Part shown: positions 18,249 to 27,192 of the stretch, in pieces | Layout: each line of letters opens with the position of its first letter | How positions within the stretch are numbered: position 1 is the first letter of the stretch | Source of the DNA: Tomitella gaofuii | Lineage (GTDB): Bacteria; Actinomycetota; Actinomycetes; Mycobacteriales; Mycobacteriaceae | Assembly (NCBI RefSeq): GCF_014126825.1 | Contig: NZ_CP059900.1 | Coordinates: 3,734,954-3,798,953, forward strand | Length of the DNA: 64,000 bases | Reading direction: 5' to 3' | Program-made: the position numbers and the translations under genes | The notes under the pieces: model-generated | The model's input: only the letters and a program-made list of their open reading frames with translations | Databases searched by the model: none | What the model was told of the DNA's origin: nothing

Positions 18249-19810
18249 ACGAGCAGACGGCCGGCTGTGCGGGGGTGCATCAGCGCGGGCCCACGATGAA
18301 CAGCGCCGTGTTCGCCGCGCTGCGCCGGTACCCGGACCGCGTCGCGTTCTCGTGGGACGGCGGACACTGCACCTACCGCGAGGCGGCGGACATGATCGGC
18401 CGGTTCCAGGCCGTCCTGGCGGCACGGGGGTGCGCCCGCGGCCAGGTGATCGCGCTGCTCGGCGGCAACCGCGCGGAGGTCTGGTGCGCGGGCGCCGCGG
18501 CGGGCGGGCTGGGCATGGCGACGACGTGGCTGCACCCGCTGGGCTCGACGGCCGACCGGCTGTTCCAGCTCGACGACTCCGGGGCGTCGGTGCTCCTCGT
18601 CGACGAGCGGCGGTTCCCCCACCAGGGCGGCGAGCTGGCCGCGGCGTGCGCCGAGCGCGGTGTGGACGTACTCTCCCTCGGCCCGTCCCCGTTCGCGCCC
18701 GACCTGGCCACGCTCGCCGAGCGGCACGGGCCCGCGACCGTCGTCGACCTCGCCCGCCCGTCCGACCTGTCCAACATCGGCTACACCGGCGGCACCACCG
18801 GCACGCCCAAGGGCGTCGAGCGCAGCCACGCCGCCAACGCCGCGGTCACCGGCGCGGTGCTGGCCGGGTTCGAGCTGCCGCCCGTGCCGCGGTTCCTGGC
18901 GGCGGCGCCGATCAGCCACGTCGGCGGGTCGAAGGTGGTGCCCACGCTGATCCGCGGCGGCACGGTGCACCTGGTCACCGGATTCGACCCGAGCGCGACG
19001 CTGCGCGCGATCGGGGAGCACGGGATCAACTGCACACTGCTGGTGCCGTCGATGATCTACGCGCTGCTGGACGCCCCCGAACTCGGCCGCGCCGACCTCT
19101 CGCCGCTCGAGCTCGTTCTCTACGGCGCCTCCCCGATCTCGCCCGACCGGCTCGGCGAGGGGCTGGACAGGCTGGGGCCCGTGTTCTCACAGATGTTCGG
19201 GCAGACCGAGTGCTACCCGATCTCGCTGCTGCGGCGCGACGAACACCGGGTGGACGAGCCGGGGCTGCTGGCGTCGTGCGGCTTCCCGCTTCCCGGTGTG
19301 GCCGTGTCGATCCGCGGCGAAGACGGGTCCGAGGTGCCGGACGGTGAGCCGGGCGAGCTGTGCGTGCGCGGCGGGCCGGTGATGGACCGCTATCACGAGC
19401 GCCCCGACCTCACGGACGAGGCGCTGGCCGGCGGCTGGCTGCACACCGGCGACGTCGCACGGCGCGACGAGCGCGGCTATCTCTACATCGTGGACCGTAA
19501 GAAGGACATGATCATCTCCGGCGGGTTCAACGTGTATCCGCGGGAGGTGGAGGACGCGCTCGCGGCGCACCCGGCGGTATCGGCTGCCGCGGTGTACGGC
19601 GTGCCCGACGCGCGCTGGGGCGAGGCGGTGACGGCGTCGGTGGTCCTGCGCCCGGGGGCGGCAGCGGGCGAGGCCGAGCTGATCGCGCACATCCGGGAAC
19701 GCAAGGGGCCGGTGCTCACTCCGAAGTCGGTGCGGATACTCGATGCGTTGCCGCTCACCGCCGTGGGCAAGATCGACAAGCGGCGGCTGCGGGGTGACCA
19801 CCCGGCCTGA
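18245..19810 (+). CDS. Acyl-CoA ligase / AMP-dependent synthetase
   Basis: The 521-residue ANL-superfamily enzyme activates a carboxylic acid via an acyl-adenylate to its CoA thioester. Landmarks are the phosphate-binding loop YTGGTTGTPKG, QMFGQTECYP, the hinge region YLYIVDRKKDMIISGG, VYPREVEDAL, and the C-terminal catalytic lysine in GKIDKRRL. The ATG overlaps the previous gene's stop by four bases, so it is co-translated with the nitronate-monooxygenase-like gene. The substrate is probably the acid generated by this region. It is followed immediately by a palindromic repeat at 19815-19874. Confidence 0.92.
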   Translation: MNEQTAGCAGVHQRGPTMNSAVFAALRRYPDRVAFSWDGGHCTYREAADMIGRFQAVLAARGCARGQVIALLGGNRAEVWCAGAAAGGLGMATTWLHPLGSTADRLFQLDDSGASVLLVDERRFPHQGGELAAACAERGVDVLSLGPSPFAPDLATLAERHGPATVVDLARPSDLSNIGYTGGTTGTPKGVERSHAANAAVTGAVLAGFELPPVPRFLAAAPISHVGGSKVVPTLIRGGTVHLVTGFDPSATLRAIGEHGINCTLLVPSMIYALLDAPELGRADLSPLELVLYGASPISPDRLGEGLDRLGPVFSQMFGQTECYPISLLRRDEHRVDEPGLLASCGFPLPGVAVSIRGEDGSEVPDGEPGELCVRGGPVMDRYHERPDLTDEALAGGWLHTGDVARRDERGYLYIVDRKKDMIISGGFNVYPREVEDALAAHPAVSAAAVYGVPDARWGEAVTASVVLRPGAAAGEAELIAHIRERKGPVLTPKSVRILDALPLTAVGKIDKRRLRGDHPA

Positions 19811-19814
19811 GCGA

Positions 19815-19874
19815 GCCGAGCAAGCGGATTTCGCACATCGGCGCGCGCGAACGTGCAGAAGCCGCTTGCTGGGC
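19815..19874. repeat. 60-bp palindromic intergenic repeat, copy 2
   Basis: The left arm begins GCCGAGCAAGCGGATT and the right arm is ACGTGCAGAA-G-CCGCTTG-CTGGGC, exactly 60 bp like copy 1. It lies between two convergent genes ending at 19810 (+) and 19882 (-). The left arm has drifted more than the right. A bidirectional terminator role is plausible. Confidence 0.8.
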
Positions 19875-19881
19875 AGCGCCG

Positions 19882-21606
19882 CTATGTCCCCGCAGGCGCC
19901 GCCTTCGCCCCGCGCACCAGCCGCCCGGGCAGCGCGCCCGTGTGCTCGCCGTCCTCCAGCACCACTTCGCCGGCGACGATGGTCGCGCGGTACCCGGTAG
20001 CCGTCTGCATCAGCCGCCGCCCGCCGGTGGGCAGGTCATAGCGCACGTCGGGATGGTCGGCCTGCAGCGCCTCGAAGTCGATCACGTTGATGTCGGCGCG
20101 GTACCCGGGTGCCAGCAGACCCCGGTCGAGAAGACCGACGGCTGTGGCTGTGTCAGTGGTGTGCCGCTTGATCAACCACTCCACGGGGAAGCGCCGCCCG
20201 CGTGTGCGGTCGCGCCCCCAGTGCGTGAGCATCGTCGTGGTGAAGCTCGCGTCGCAGATCGCGCCGCAGTGCGCGCCCCCGTCGCCCAGCGCGGGCACGG
20301 TCCCCGCGCGGGCGAGCATGTCGCCCACCGCATCCAGGTTTCCGTCGCTGTAGTTGAGCATCGGGAAGTACAGCAGCCCGCCGGCCAGCATGGTCTCGTA
20401 GGCGAATTCCGCCGCCGGCACCCCGGCGCGCGCCGCGTGCGCGGCCACCGAATCCTCCGGGCCGGGTTCGTAGTTCGGCGGCGTGCCCAGCAGGTACATG
20501 CGCTCGAAATCGGTGGCCAGGCGGTGCTGGAAGGCGTTGTCATCGGAGGGTGCGGCGGCCAGCATCCGCGCGCGCACCTCCGGGGTGCGCAGCCGTTCAC
20601 GAAGTTCCGGCGTAGCCAGGTCCGCCAGCTCGCGGAACACCGGGTTGGCCGTGAACGGATGCCAGCTCAGCTCCCAGCCCAGCAGCACCCCCACCGCGCG
20701 CGGCGCCACCTGTCCGAGTACCGGCAGCCCCGTGCGCTCCGCCACCTGCGCCAGCCCGTCGAGCAGGTCCCGCCACTTGCCGGGCACCCTGTCCGCCTGC
20801 GTGATCGACACCGATGCGGGCCGCCCCGACTCTGCGACGATGGCGCGGACGAGCTCCATCTCCTCGGGCTCGTCCATGAAGTCCGAGATCAGATCCGTCA
20901 CACCGCCGCCCGCGTCGCGCAGACCGCCGGCCAGCGCCACGAGCTCGGAGTGCGGCGCGGTGAGGCTCGGGGTCGGCTCACCCGCCGAGGTCTTGTGCAC
21001 GGCGGTGCGCGAGGTCGACCAGCCCAGCGCCCCGGCCCGCACCGCCTCCGCGATGATCGCCCGCATCCGCGCCGTCTCCTCCTCGGTGGGGCGGGCCGTG
21101 TGGTCGGCACCGCGCGCGCCCATCACGTAGGTGCGCACCGCGCCGTGCGGCACCTGCGCGGCGAAGTCGATGGCGTGCGGGGTGTCGATGGCGTCGAGGT
21201 ACTCGGGGAAGGATTCCCAGTCCCACGCGATGCCCTCCGCGAGAACACTTCCGGGAATGTCCTCGACGCCCTCCATGAGCCCGATCAGCCAGTCGCGGTC
21301 CTCGGCGCGCACCGGGGCGAAGCCCACGCCGCAGTTGCCCATCACCACCGTCGTCACCCCATGCAGGGCCGACGGTGTGAGCACCGGGTCCCACGTCACC
21401 TGGCCGTCGTAGTGGGTGTGGATGTCGACGAAGCCGGGCGTCACCAGCAGCCCGGCCGCGTCGATCTCGCGGTGGCCGGCGTCGGCGACCTCGCTGACCG
21501 CGGTGACGGCCCCGCCGTCGATCGCGACGTCCGCGGTGAACGGCGCGCCGCCGCTCCCGTCGACGACGGTGCCACTACGGATCACAAGATCATGCACGGT
21601 GCTCAC
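19882..21606 (-). CDS. N-acyl-D-amino-acid deacylase-type amidohydrolase
   Basis: The 574-residue metal-dependent amidohydrolase has the metal-binding HTH motif in VDIHTHYDG (His63, His65) and the cysteine ligand characteristic of D-aminoacylases in [11 protein letters not shown] (Cys92). It also has an N-terminal composite domain ([12 protein letters not shown]) and C-terminal [11 protein letters not shown]. It is homologous to D-aminoacylases/N-acyl-D-glutamate deacylases and to many uncharacterised actinobacterial amidohydrolases, so an amide substrate is likely but unproven. It lies 58 bp downstream of the alpha/beta hydrolase on the same strand, forming a likely two-gene operon. Confidence 0.88.
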   Translation of the reverse strand: MSTVHDLVIRSGTVVDGSGGAPFTADVAIDGGAVTAVSEVADAGHREIDAAGLLVTPGFVDIHTHYDGQVTWDPVLTPSALHGVTTVVMGNCGVGFAPVRAEDRDWLIGLMEGVEDIPGSVLAEGIAWDWESFPEYLDAIDTPHAIDFAAQVPHGAVRTYVMGARGADHTARPTEEETARMRAIIAEAVRAGALGWSTSRTAVHKTSAGEPTPSLTAPHSELVALAGGLRDAGGGVTDLISDFMDEPEEMELVRAIVAESGRPASVSITQADRVPGKWRDLLDGLAQVAERTGLPVLGQVAPRAVGVLLGWELSWHPFTANPVFRELADLATPELRERLRTPEVRARMLAAAPSDDNAFQHRLATDFERMYLLGTPPNYEPGPEDSVAAHAARAGVPAAEFAYETMLAGGLLYFPMLNYSDGNLDAVGDMLARAGTVPALGDGGAHCGAICDASFTTTMLTHWGRDRTRGRRFPVEWLIKRHTTDTATAVGLLDRGLLAPGYRADINVIDFEALQADHPDVRYDLPTGGRRLMQTATGYRATIVAGEVVLEDGEHTGALPGRLVRGAKAAPAGT

Positions 21607-21664
21607 ACGCCTTCCTCAGATGGTGTCGGTGCCGGCCGGGGCCCGAGGGGTCGGGATGGGGTTG

Positions 21665-22627
21665 CTATCCGGCCACCGCATCGCAGAGCCGCACCACGGC
21701 GTCCACGATCCGGTCCTGCGCGGCGGCGGCCGCCTGGGAGACCGCGGTGAACTGCAAGAACGCATGCGGGAGCTCCGGGAACGCCATGAGCTCCACCGGG
21801 GTGCCCGCCGCCTCGGCCGCGTCCGCATACGCCAGTCCCTCGTCGCGCAGCGGATCGTGCCCGCACGCCACGACGAGCGTCCGCGGCAGCGCCGTCCCGG
21901 GACGCACCGCGCGCAGCGGCGCGATCCGAGGGTCCGACCGCAGCGCCGGGTCGGGGCAGTAATGGTCGAAGAACCAGCGCATCTCGTCCACGCCAAGGAA
22001 GCCGGTGGAGCGCGTGGCATAGGACTGCGTCGTCAGGTCGCTGTCCACCACCGGCCCCACCAGCACCTGGGCCGCGATCCGCGCCGACGACGCAGCCGCA
22101 CACACGGCGGCCAGGTTCCCGCCGGAGCTGTCGCCGCCGACCACGATGGCGCCGCCGAATCCCTCCGCCATGCCCGGGCCGCCGGCCGCCACCCACTCGA
22201 CCACCGCCGACGCGTCGTCGACCGCCGCGGGGAACCGGTGCTCGGGCGCGAGCCGGTAGTCGACGCTCACGACGGTGCGCCGCGTCGCGTCCGCGATGCG
22301 GCGGCAATACGCATCCGCATAGTCCAGGTCCCCCGTGACCCAGCCGCCGCCGTGGAAGTGGATCAGCGTGCCCGACCCACGACGGCCGCGCGCGCGGTAC
22401 ACGCGCACCGGCACCGGCGGCGCCCCGCTCGACGGCCTCGCAACGGCCTCGGCCGCCGCGACGGATGGCGGCCCCGGGGCGCACGCGGACACCGTGGCGC
22501 GGATCCGTTCGCGGGCCACGTCCACGCTCTGATGGATCATGCGCTGCGCCTCGTCGCGCGGCAGCCCCGCCAGGATCTGCCCCAGCGCGGCGTCCAGCGG
22601 CGCGTCGGCGATCGTCGCTCTTGTCAT
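21665..22627 (-). CDS. Alpha/beta hydrolase, hormone-sensitive-lipase family
   Basis: This 320-residue HSL-family esterase has the oxyanion HGGG (IHFHGGGWV) and the nucleophile Ser167 in GDSSGG, followed by Asp in CGHDPLRDEG and His in LPHAF as the likely triad. It can be proposed to hydrolyse esters, including products of the nearby Baeyer-Villiger monooxygenase, but that is inference. The ATG at 22627 is only one base from a perfect 15-bp palindrome, so its expression is probably repressed by a dimeric regulator, and the mRNA may be nearly leaderless. Confidence 0.88.
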   Translation of the reverse strand: MTRATIADAPLDAALGQILAGLPRDEAQRMIHQSVDVARERIRATVSACAPGPPSVAAAEAVARPSSGAPPVPVRVYRARGRRGSGTLIHFHGGGWVTGDLDYADAYCRRIADATRRTVVSVDYRLAPEHRFPAAVDDASAVVEWVAAGGPGMAEGFGGAIVVGGDSSGGNLAAVCAAASSARIAAQVLVGPVVDSDLTTQSYATRSTGFLGVDEMRWFFDHYCPDPALRSDPRIAPLRAVRPGTALPRTLVVACGHDPLRDEGLAYADAAEAAGTPVELMAFPELPHAFLQFTAVSQAAAAAQDRIVDAVVRLCDAVAG

Positions 22628-22628
22628 G

Positions 22629-22643
22629 AACTAGACTCTAGTT
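22629..22643. promoter_or_regulatory. Perfect 15-bp palindromic operator
   Basis: AACTAGA-C-TCTAGTT is an exact inverted repeat, A/T-rich against its surroundings and abutting the start codon of the hydrolase gene. It is a typical TetR-family-size operator; the TetR gene at 22691-23338 is the nearest candidate. Confidence 0.65.
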
Positions 22644-22667
22644 CTATTGTGATCCGTATGACAATAG
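22644..22667. promoter_or_regulatory. Second inverted repeat in the same promoter
   Basis: CTATTGT (22644-22650) and ACAATAG (22661-22667) are exact inverted repeats spaced by 10 bp, directly adjoining the 15-bp palindrome. On the - strand they include TTGTCA, a possible -35 element for the hydrolase gene. It may be a second operator half-pair or part of the core promoter. Confidence 0.5.
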
Positions 22668-22690
22668 CCCGCTTCCGGCACCGCGCGGCG

Positions 22691-23338
22691 TCAGCGCCGC
22701 GGGGCCGCCGCGCGGGCATCGAGCACGGCGGGCACCGCGGCCGCGAAGACGATCTCCACGAAGCGGTCCACCAGCCGGTGCACCTCCTCGATCCGTTGGC
22801 GCCCCTGGCTGTACAACGCGAGTTGATGTACGAGCAGCGCGGACGCCATCACCACCACGTCGTCGCGCTCGGCGGGCGGCAGCTCCGGCACCTGCTCCCG
22901 GTACGAGTCGACGACCTGCGCCGAGAACTGGTCCAGGATCCGCCGCACCACCGGATCGTCCGACTGCTGCAGCGCATAGTGCAATCGCAGATACGCGGGG
23001 TACGCCTCGAAGCGCCGGACGGAATGGTGCAGACGTGCCCGCAGCCGCTCCCCCGCCGCAGCCGCATCCGCGCCGGCGTCCCCGGACCGGGCCTGCGCGT
23101 CGGCCGCAGACCACTCGCGCAGCACCACCGCGTACAGCTGTTCTTTGGAGGGGAAGTAGCGGTACAGCGTCCCCAGCGCCACACCCGCGCGCGCCGCCAC
23201 GTCGCGGATCTGGACGGCGGCAGCGGCCTCGTCGCCTTCGGCCAGCAACGCCCCCGCGGCCGCGACGATCGCGCCCCAGCGCGCGCGTTGATGCGCGGGC
23301 AGCACGTCCGGATCCTCGGCGAACCCTCCGGCCTCCAT
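22691..23338 (-). CDS. TetR/AcrR-family regulator
   Basis: This 215-residue regulator has a helix-turn-helix region at about residues 20-60 (VQIRDVAARAGVALGTLYRYFPSKEQLYAVV) and a TetR C-terminal ligand domain containing ALQQSDDPVVRRILDQF. The ATG at 23338 is chosen because the conserved HTH follows after about 20 residues; in-frame sequence upstream crosses the divergent monooxygenase promoter. It diverges from the Baeyer-Villiger monooxygenase with a 59-bp gap and lies just upstream of the hydrolase/amidohydrolase pair, so it may control both units. It resembles KstR2/fatty-acid-type TetRs only in general terms. Confidence 0.86.
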   Translation of the reverse strand: MEAGGFAEDPDVLPAHQRARWGAIVAAAGALLAEGDEAAAAVQIRDVAARAGVALGTLYRYFPSKEQLYAVVLREWSAADAQARSGDAGADAAAAGERLRARLHHSVRRFEAYPAYLRLHYALQQSDDPVVRRILDQFSAQVVDSYREQVPELPPAERDDVVVMASALLVHQLALYSQGRQRIEEVHRLVDRFVEIVFAAAVPAVLDARAAAPRR

Positions 23339-23397
23339 CGGCTGCGCCTCCTCCCGCCGGCCCCACTGACCGCACTGTCGAATCGAGGTTGCCACAG

Positions 23398-25008
23398 ATG
23401 AACGCCCACCGCGCACACCAGCACGCCACGCACGACGTCCTCGTCGTCGGCGCGGGCTTCGCCGGCCTCTACATGCTGCACGCCGCACGGGAACTGGGCC
23501 TCGACGCGCACCTCGTCGAGGCGGCCGACGGGATCGGCGGCACCTGGCACCACAACCGCTATCCGGGCGCGCGCTGCGACGTCGACAGCATCGACTATTC
23601 GTACTCTTTCGACCCCGCCCTGCGCGCGCAGTGGCGTTGGACCCAGCGGTATCCGTCTGCGCAGGAGATCCGGCGCTACCTGCAGACCGCCGCGGACCGG
23701 CTCGGGCTGCACCCGCACATCAGCCTGTCGACGACCGTCGCCGGGGCGGACTACGACGACGAGGCCGGGAGGTGGGAGGTCCGCGCCGACGACGGGCGGC
23801 GGTGGACGCCGCGATGGCTGATCTTCGCCACCGGCAGCCTCTCGCAGGCGAACGCCACGGAGTTCCCCGGCGCGTCCGGGTACCGCGGCCGGCTGCTGCA
23901 CACCGCCGACTGGCCGGACGACGCGGACCTGCGTGGCAAGCGGGTCGGCGTCATCGGCACCGGCTCGTCCGGGGTGCAGGCGATCCCGGCTCTGGCCGGA
24001 CAGGCGTCGCAGTTGACGGTGTTCCAGCGGACCGCCGGCTACGTGGTGCCCGCGCGGAACCGCCCCCTCGACCCGGTGGAGACCGACGCGATCGAGGCCG
24101 ACTACCCCACGCGACGCCAGGCACTGCGCGAGTCATTCGGCGGATGGCATCTGCCGCCGTCGCTGGGTCCGGCCGCCGAGGTCCCGCGGGACGAGGGGCT
24201 CGCCGAGCTCGAGCGGCGCTGGGCCCTCGGCGGGCTGTGCGTGCAGTCCGCCTTCTCGGACGTCATGACGAACCCGGAGGCGAACGCCGTCGTCGCGGAT
24301 TTCGTGCGCGACAAGATCCGCGCCGCCGTCGACGACCCCGCCACGGCCGAGGCACTGTGCCCGCAGCACTTCCCCATCGGCGCCAAGCGGCTGTGCGTGG
24401 GCACCGACTACTACGAGACCTTCAACCGCGACCACGTGGAGCTCGTGGACCTGCGGGCGACGCCGATCGAGACGTTCACGCCGGACGGCATCCGCACCAG
24501 CGCACGGGACTTCGGCCTGGACGCGGTCGTCCTCGCCACCGGCTTCGATGCGATGACCGGCGCACTCTCGCGCATCGACATCCGCGGCCGCGGCGGGCGC
24601 CGGCTGCGCGACGCGTGGGCGGCCGGCCCGCGCACCTACCTCGGCGTGTCGGTGGCGGGTTTCCCCAACATGTTCGTGCTCGCCGGCCCGGGCAGCCCGT
24701 CGGTGATGTCCAACGTCGTCGTCTCCATCGAGCAGCACGTCGAATGGGTGCGCGACCTGCTGGCGCACCTGACCGGCTCGGGCGCCGGCACCGTCGAGGC
24801 GACCGCCGAAGCACAGGACCGGTGGGTGGAGCTCGGCAATCAGATCGCCGCCGGCACCCTCTACCCGCAGGCTGATTCGTGGTACCTGGGCGCCAACGTC
24901 CCCGGCAAGCCACGCGTATTCATGCCGTTCCTCGGCGGAGTCGGCACCTACCGGGGCATCTGCGACGGCGTGGCCGCCGACGGGTACAAGGGGTTCGCAC
25001 TGGGCTGA
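23398..25008 (+). CDS. Baeyer-Villiger monooxygenase (flavin-containing)
   Basis: The 536-residue FAD/NADPH-dependent monooxygenase has two Rossmann motifs, VVGAGFAGLYML and VIGTGSSGVQAI. A Baeyer-Villiger fingerprint variant lies between them (YRGRLLHTADWP, residues from 162, with Tyr replacing the usual Phe). GGTWHHNRYPGARCD and the C-terminal FPNMFVLAGPGSP also match type I BVMOs such as cyclohexanone/steroid monooxygenases. It would convert a ketone to an ester or lactone, for which the neighbouring HSL-type hydrolase is the natural follow-on enzyme. The ATG at 23398 diverges from the TetR gene. A palindromic repeat at 25041 follows it. Confidence 0.92.
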   Translation: MNAHRAHQHATHDVLVVGAGFAGLYMLHAARELGLDAHLVEAADGIGGTWHHNRYPGARCDVDSIDYSYSFDPALRAQWRWTQRYPSAQEIRRYLQTAADRLGLHPHISLSTTVAGADYDDEAGRWEVRADDGRRWTPRWLIFATGSLSQANATEFPGASGYRGRLLHTADWPDDADLRGKRVGVIGTGSSGVQAIPALAGQASQLTVFQRTAGYVVPARNRPLDPVETDAIEADYPTRRQALRESFGGWHLPPSLGPAAEVPRDEGLAELERRWALGGLCVQSAFSDVMTNPEANAVVADFVRDKIRAAVDDPATAEALCPQHFPIGAKRLCVGTDYYETFNRDHVELVDLRATPIETFTPDGIRTSARDFGLDAVVLATGFDAMTGALSRIDIRGRGGRRLRDAWAAGPRTYLGVSVAGFPNMFVLAGPGSPSVMSNVVVSIEQHVEWVRDLLAHLTGSGAGTVEATAEAQDRWVELGNQIAAGTLYPQADSWYLGANVPGKPRVFMPFLGGVGTYRGICDGVAADGYKGFALG

Positions 25009-25040
25009 CGCGGTACGCGATCACTCCCGCCGCCCCGTCC

Positions 25041-25100
25041 GCCGACCAAGCGGAAAATGCCGGATCCCGCGCCGGAACGTGCAGAATCCGCTTGGTCGGC
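25041..25100. repeat. 60-bp palindromic intergenic repeat, copy 3
   Basis: GCCGACCAAGCGGA and TCCGCTTGGTCGGC form exact 14-bp outer arms. The inner left arm has diverged while the right arm keeps ACGTGCAGAA as in copies 1 and 2. It lies between convergent genes ending at 25008 (+) and 25126 (-), again exactly 60 bp long. Confidence 0.82.
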
Positions 25101-25125
25101 ACTGCAGCAACCGGCGCGGCAGGAC

Positions 25126-26667
25126 TCACACCTTCCTGCGCACCTCGCGCTTGAGGATCTTCCCCGAGGCGTTGCGCGGGATGGCGTCGAGCACCACGAG
25201 GTCATGCGGCACCTTGTAGTGCGCGATCCGCTCGCCGCAGAACTCCCGCAGCTCGTCGAGGCCCAGGCTCGCCCCCTCTGCCAGCGTCACGACGGCCACG
25301 ATCGACTCGCCGTACTCCGCATGCGGCCTCGCCACCACGGCGCAGTCGACGACGGACGGGTGCGCGGCGACGGCGTTCTCCACCTCGACCGAGTACACGT
25401 TGCGCCCGCCCGTGATGATCATGTCCTTGAGCCGGTCGACCACGGTCATGCAGCCGTCGGCGTCGACCAACGTGAGGTCGCCGGTGTGCAGCCAGCCGTC
25501 GCGGATGGTCTCGGCGGTCTGCTCCGGCTTGTTCCAGTACTCCTTCATCACCGTCACGCCGCGCAGGATCATCTCTCCCACCTCCCCCGGGGCCACGTCG
25601 GTGCCGTCGGGGCGTACCACCCGGCATTCCAGGTTGATCAACGCCTCCTTGCCGCTGGTCTCCGGCCGTGCCACCACCTGTTCGTGCTTGGCGAGGATGC
25701 CGCCGGGCCCGGCCTCCGTCTGCCCGCACAGCTGCATGAACTCGACGCCCGGGAACGTCGCCACGAGTTGCTGCACGGCGGACGCCGGCATGGGGGCGGC
25801 CCCGAACATCCCGGTGCGCCACGCCCCCAGGTCCCGTTCCGCCACGCCCGGCACCCGCATGAGGAACTGGTAAATGGTGGGAACCCCGAACATCATCGTG
25901 ATGCGCTCGCCTGCGATGGTGTCCAACACCGCCACCGGGTCGAATCCGCTGTGCACGATGTGCGTCGCACCCACGAACACGCCCGGCAGCAGCATCAGGT
26001 TGAGCTCGGCGGAGTGGTAAAGCGGGGCCACGTGCAGCAGCCGGTCGCCATCGCGCAGGCCGACTCCCCCGATGAACGCCGCCGTCTCCCACATCTGCCG
26101 GTGGTGGTCGAACAGCGCACCCTTCGGCTTGCCGGTGGTGCCCGAGGTGTAGAGGATCTCGCAGTCGTCGTCCTCGGTGATCGCCACGTCCACCGGCCCC
26201 GGCGCCGTCCCCTCCGCGGCTTCGAACAGGTCGGGGTATCCGGCATCCGCACCCGTGCAGTGGATGCGCAGCCGCTCGGGCAGGCCGGCCGCCACCGCAT
26301 CGCGCACCGCCCCCGACACCGGCGGCGCGTAGATCAGGACCGACGCACCCGAGTCCCGGATCAGGTAGTCCAGCTCCAGCCCCGTCGACGCGGGGTTGAC
26401 CGGCACCACCACCGCGCCCGCGCGCTGGGCGGCGTAGAAGGCGATGACGAACCTGTCGGTGTTGGGCGACATGAGCGCCAGCCGGTCCCCTTTGCGGAAG
26501 CCGCCGTCCACCAGCACAGCGGCCACGCGGTCGACGGCCGCGTCGAGCTCGGCGTAGGTGTAGCGGAGGTCGCCGAACACCAGCGCCTCGCGGTCCGGCA
26601 CGCGGGCCGCGGTGGATCTCAGCGCCCCGGGAACGGTGGTGCGGCTCGTTGCGGGCGTGTGCGGCAT
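25126..26667 (-). CDS. Acyl-CoA ligase / AMP-dependent synthetase (FadD-like)
   Basis: The 513-residue ANL enzyme has the P-loop YTSGTTGKPKG, QLCGQTEAGPGG, the hinge GCMTVVDRLKDMIITGG, VYSVEVENAV, and the C-terminal lysine in NASGKILKREVR. It resembles fatty-acid/steroid-ring-acid CoA ligases of the FadD group; a precise substrate is not deducible. The ATG at 26667 has GGGAGG six bases upstream on its strand. It converges on the Baeyer-Villiger gene across repeat copy 3 and may be the CoA-activation step for acids released by the hydrolase. Confidence 0.92.
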   Translation of the reverse strand: MPHTPATSRTTVPGALRSTAARVPDREALVFGDLRYTYAELDAAVDRVAAVLVDGGFRKGDRLALMSPNTDRFVIAFYAAQRAGAVVVPVNPASTGLELDYLIRDSGASVLIYAPPVSGAVRDAVAAGLPERLRIHCTGADAGYPDLFEAAEGTAPGPVDVAITEDDDCEILYTSGTTGKPKGALFDHHRQMWETAAFIGGVGLRDGDRLLHVAPLYHSAELNLMLLPGVFVGATHIVHSGFDPVAVLDTIAGERITMMFGVPTIYQFLMRVPGVAERDLGAWRTGMFGAAPMPASAVQQLVATFPGVEFMQLCGQTEAGPGGILAKHEQVVARPETSGKEALINLECRVVRPDGTDVAPGEVGEMILRGVTVMKEYWNKPEQTAETIRDGWLHTGDLTLVDADGCMTVVDRLKDMIITGGRNVYSVEVENAVAAHPSVVDCAVVARPHAEYGESIVAVVTLAEGASLGLDELREFCGERIAHYKVPHDLVVLDAIPRNASGKILKREVRRKV

Positions 26668-27192
26668 GGCGGACCTCCCGACGCAGGATTTGTTACCTGC
26701 CTCACATCATGCCTTCTGGAATCCCGCTGCGGAGCGCGCAAGGTCTCCAGCTCTCTGTCGAGGTCGACGGCCTTTCCCGCGCCTAGGAGTTGCGGAAGAA
26801 TTCCGGCCTCTACCCCCGCACAGACCACAGCAAGTTCCCGCAGGTCAGGCGCCAGGGCGGATTGTCAATACAACAGAACACAGGTCGATGACGCTACACG
26901 TTCACTTCCTCAATACCTAGCTTCGTGACAAGCCACTCCGCTGCCCAGAGTCGACAGAGCTCGGGATCGCCCCACCGCTGACCGCGACGAAATGCCCCAC
27001 TGCCGACTTGCCTTGAAGTGGCACACGCGCCGATCACGCCGGCACCGCGCCCCCGATTCCGCGATCCCCCAATGCCGACAGCATCGGCCGCGCCCCCGAC
27101 ACCGCCATTCCCGGACCGTTCGCGACAGAAGCATGCCGAGCGGCTTGATACTGTCGTCAGCGTCGCGGTAGTCACGCGGAGGGACGGGGGAC
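26668..27192. other. Gene-poor, less G+C-rich intergenic stretch
   Basis: About 525 bp without a supported gene. The part from roughly 26690 to 27000 is much richer in A/T than its surroundings and shows many stops. A - strand frame ending at 26894 has a natural-looking tail (LCRLWAAEWLVTKLG) but an unconvincing N-terminus, so it may be a decayed gene remnant. A weak promoter (TTGATA at 27145, TAGTCA at 27169) could serve the gene at 27193. Confidence 0.6.

Noticed and set aside
15545-25100. Insertion-sequence ends
   Set aside because: The three 60-bp repeats do not enclose a transposase, and each is a self-contained palindrome without visible target duplications.
26683-26700. GCAGGATTTGTTACCTGC as an operator for the ligase gene
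   Set aside because: Only five arm bases match well and no dedicated regulator is adjacent; too weak to call.
26894-27175. A 93-codon - strand gene
   Set aside because: Only the last 25 codons look protein-like; the N-terminus is low-complexity and lacks a ribosome site, so it is reported only as a possible remnant.
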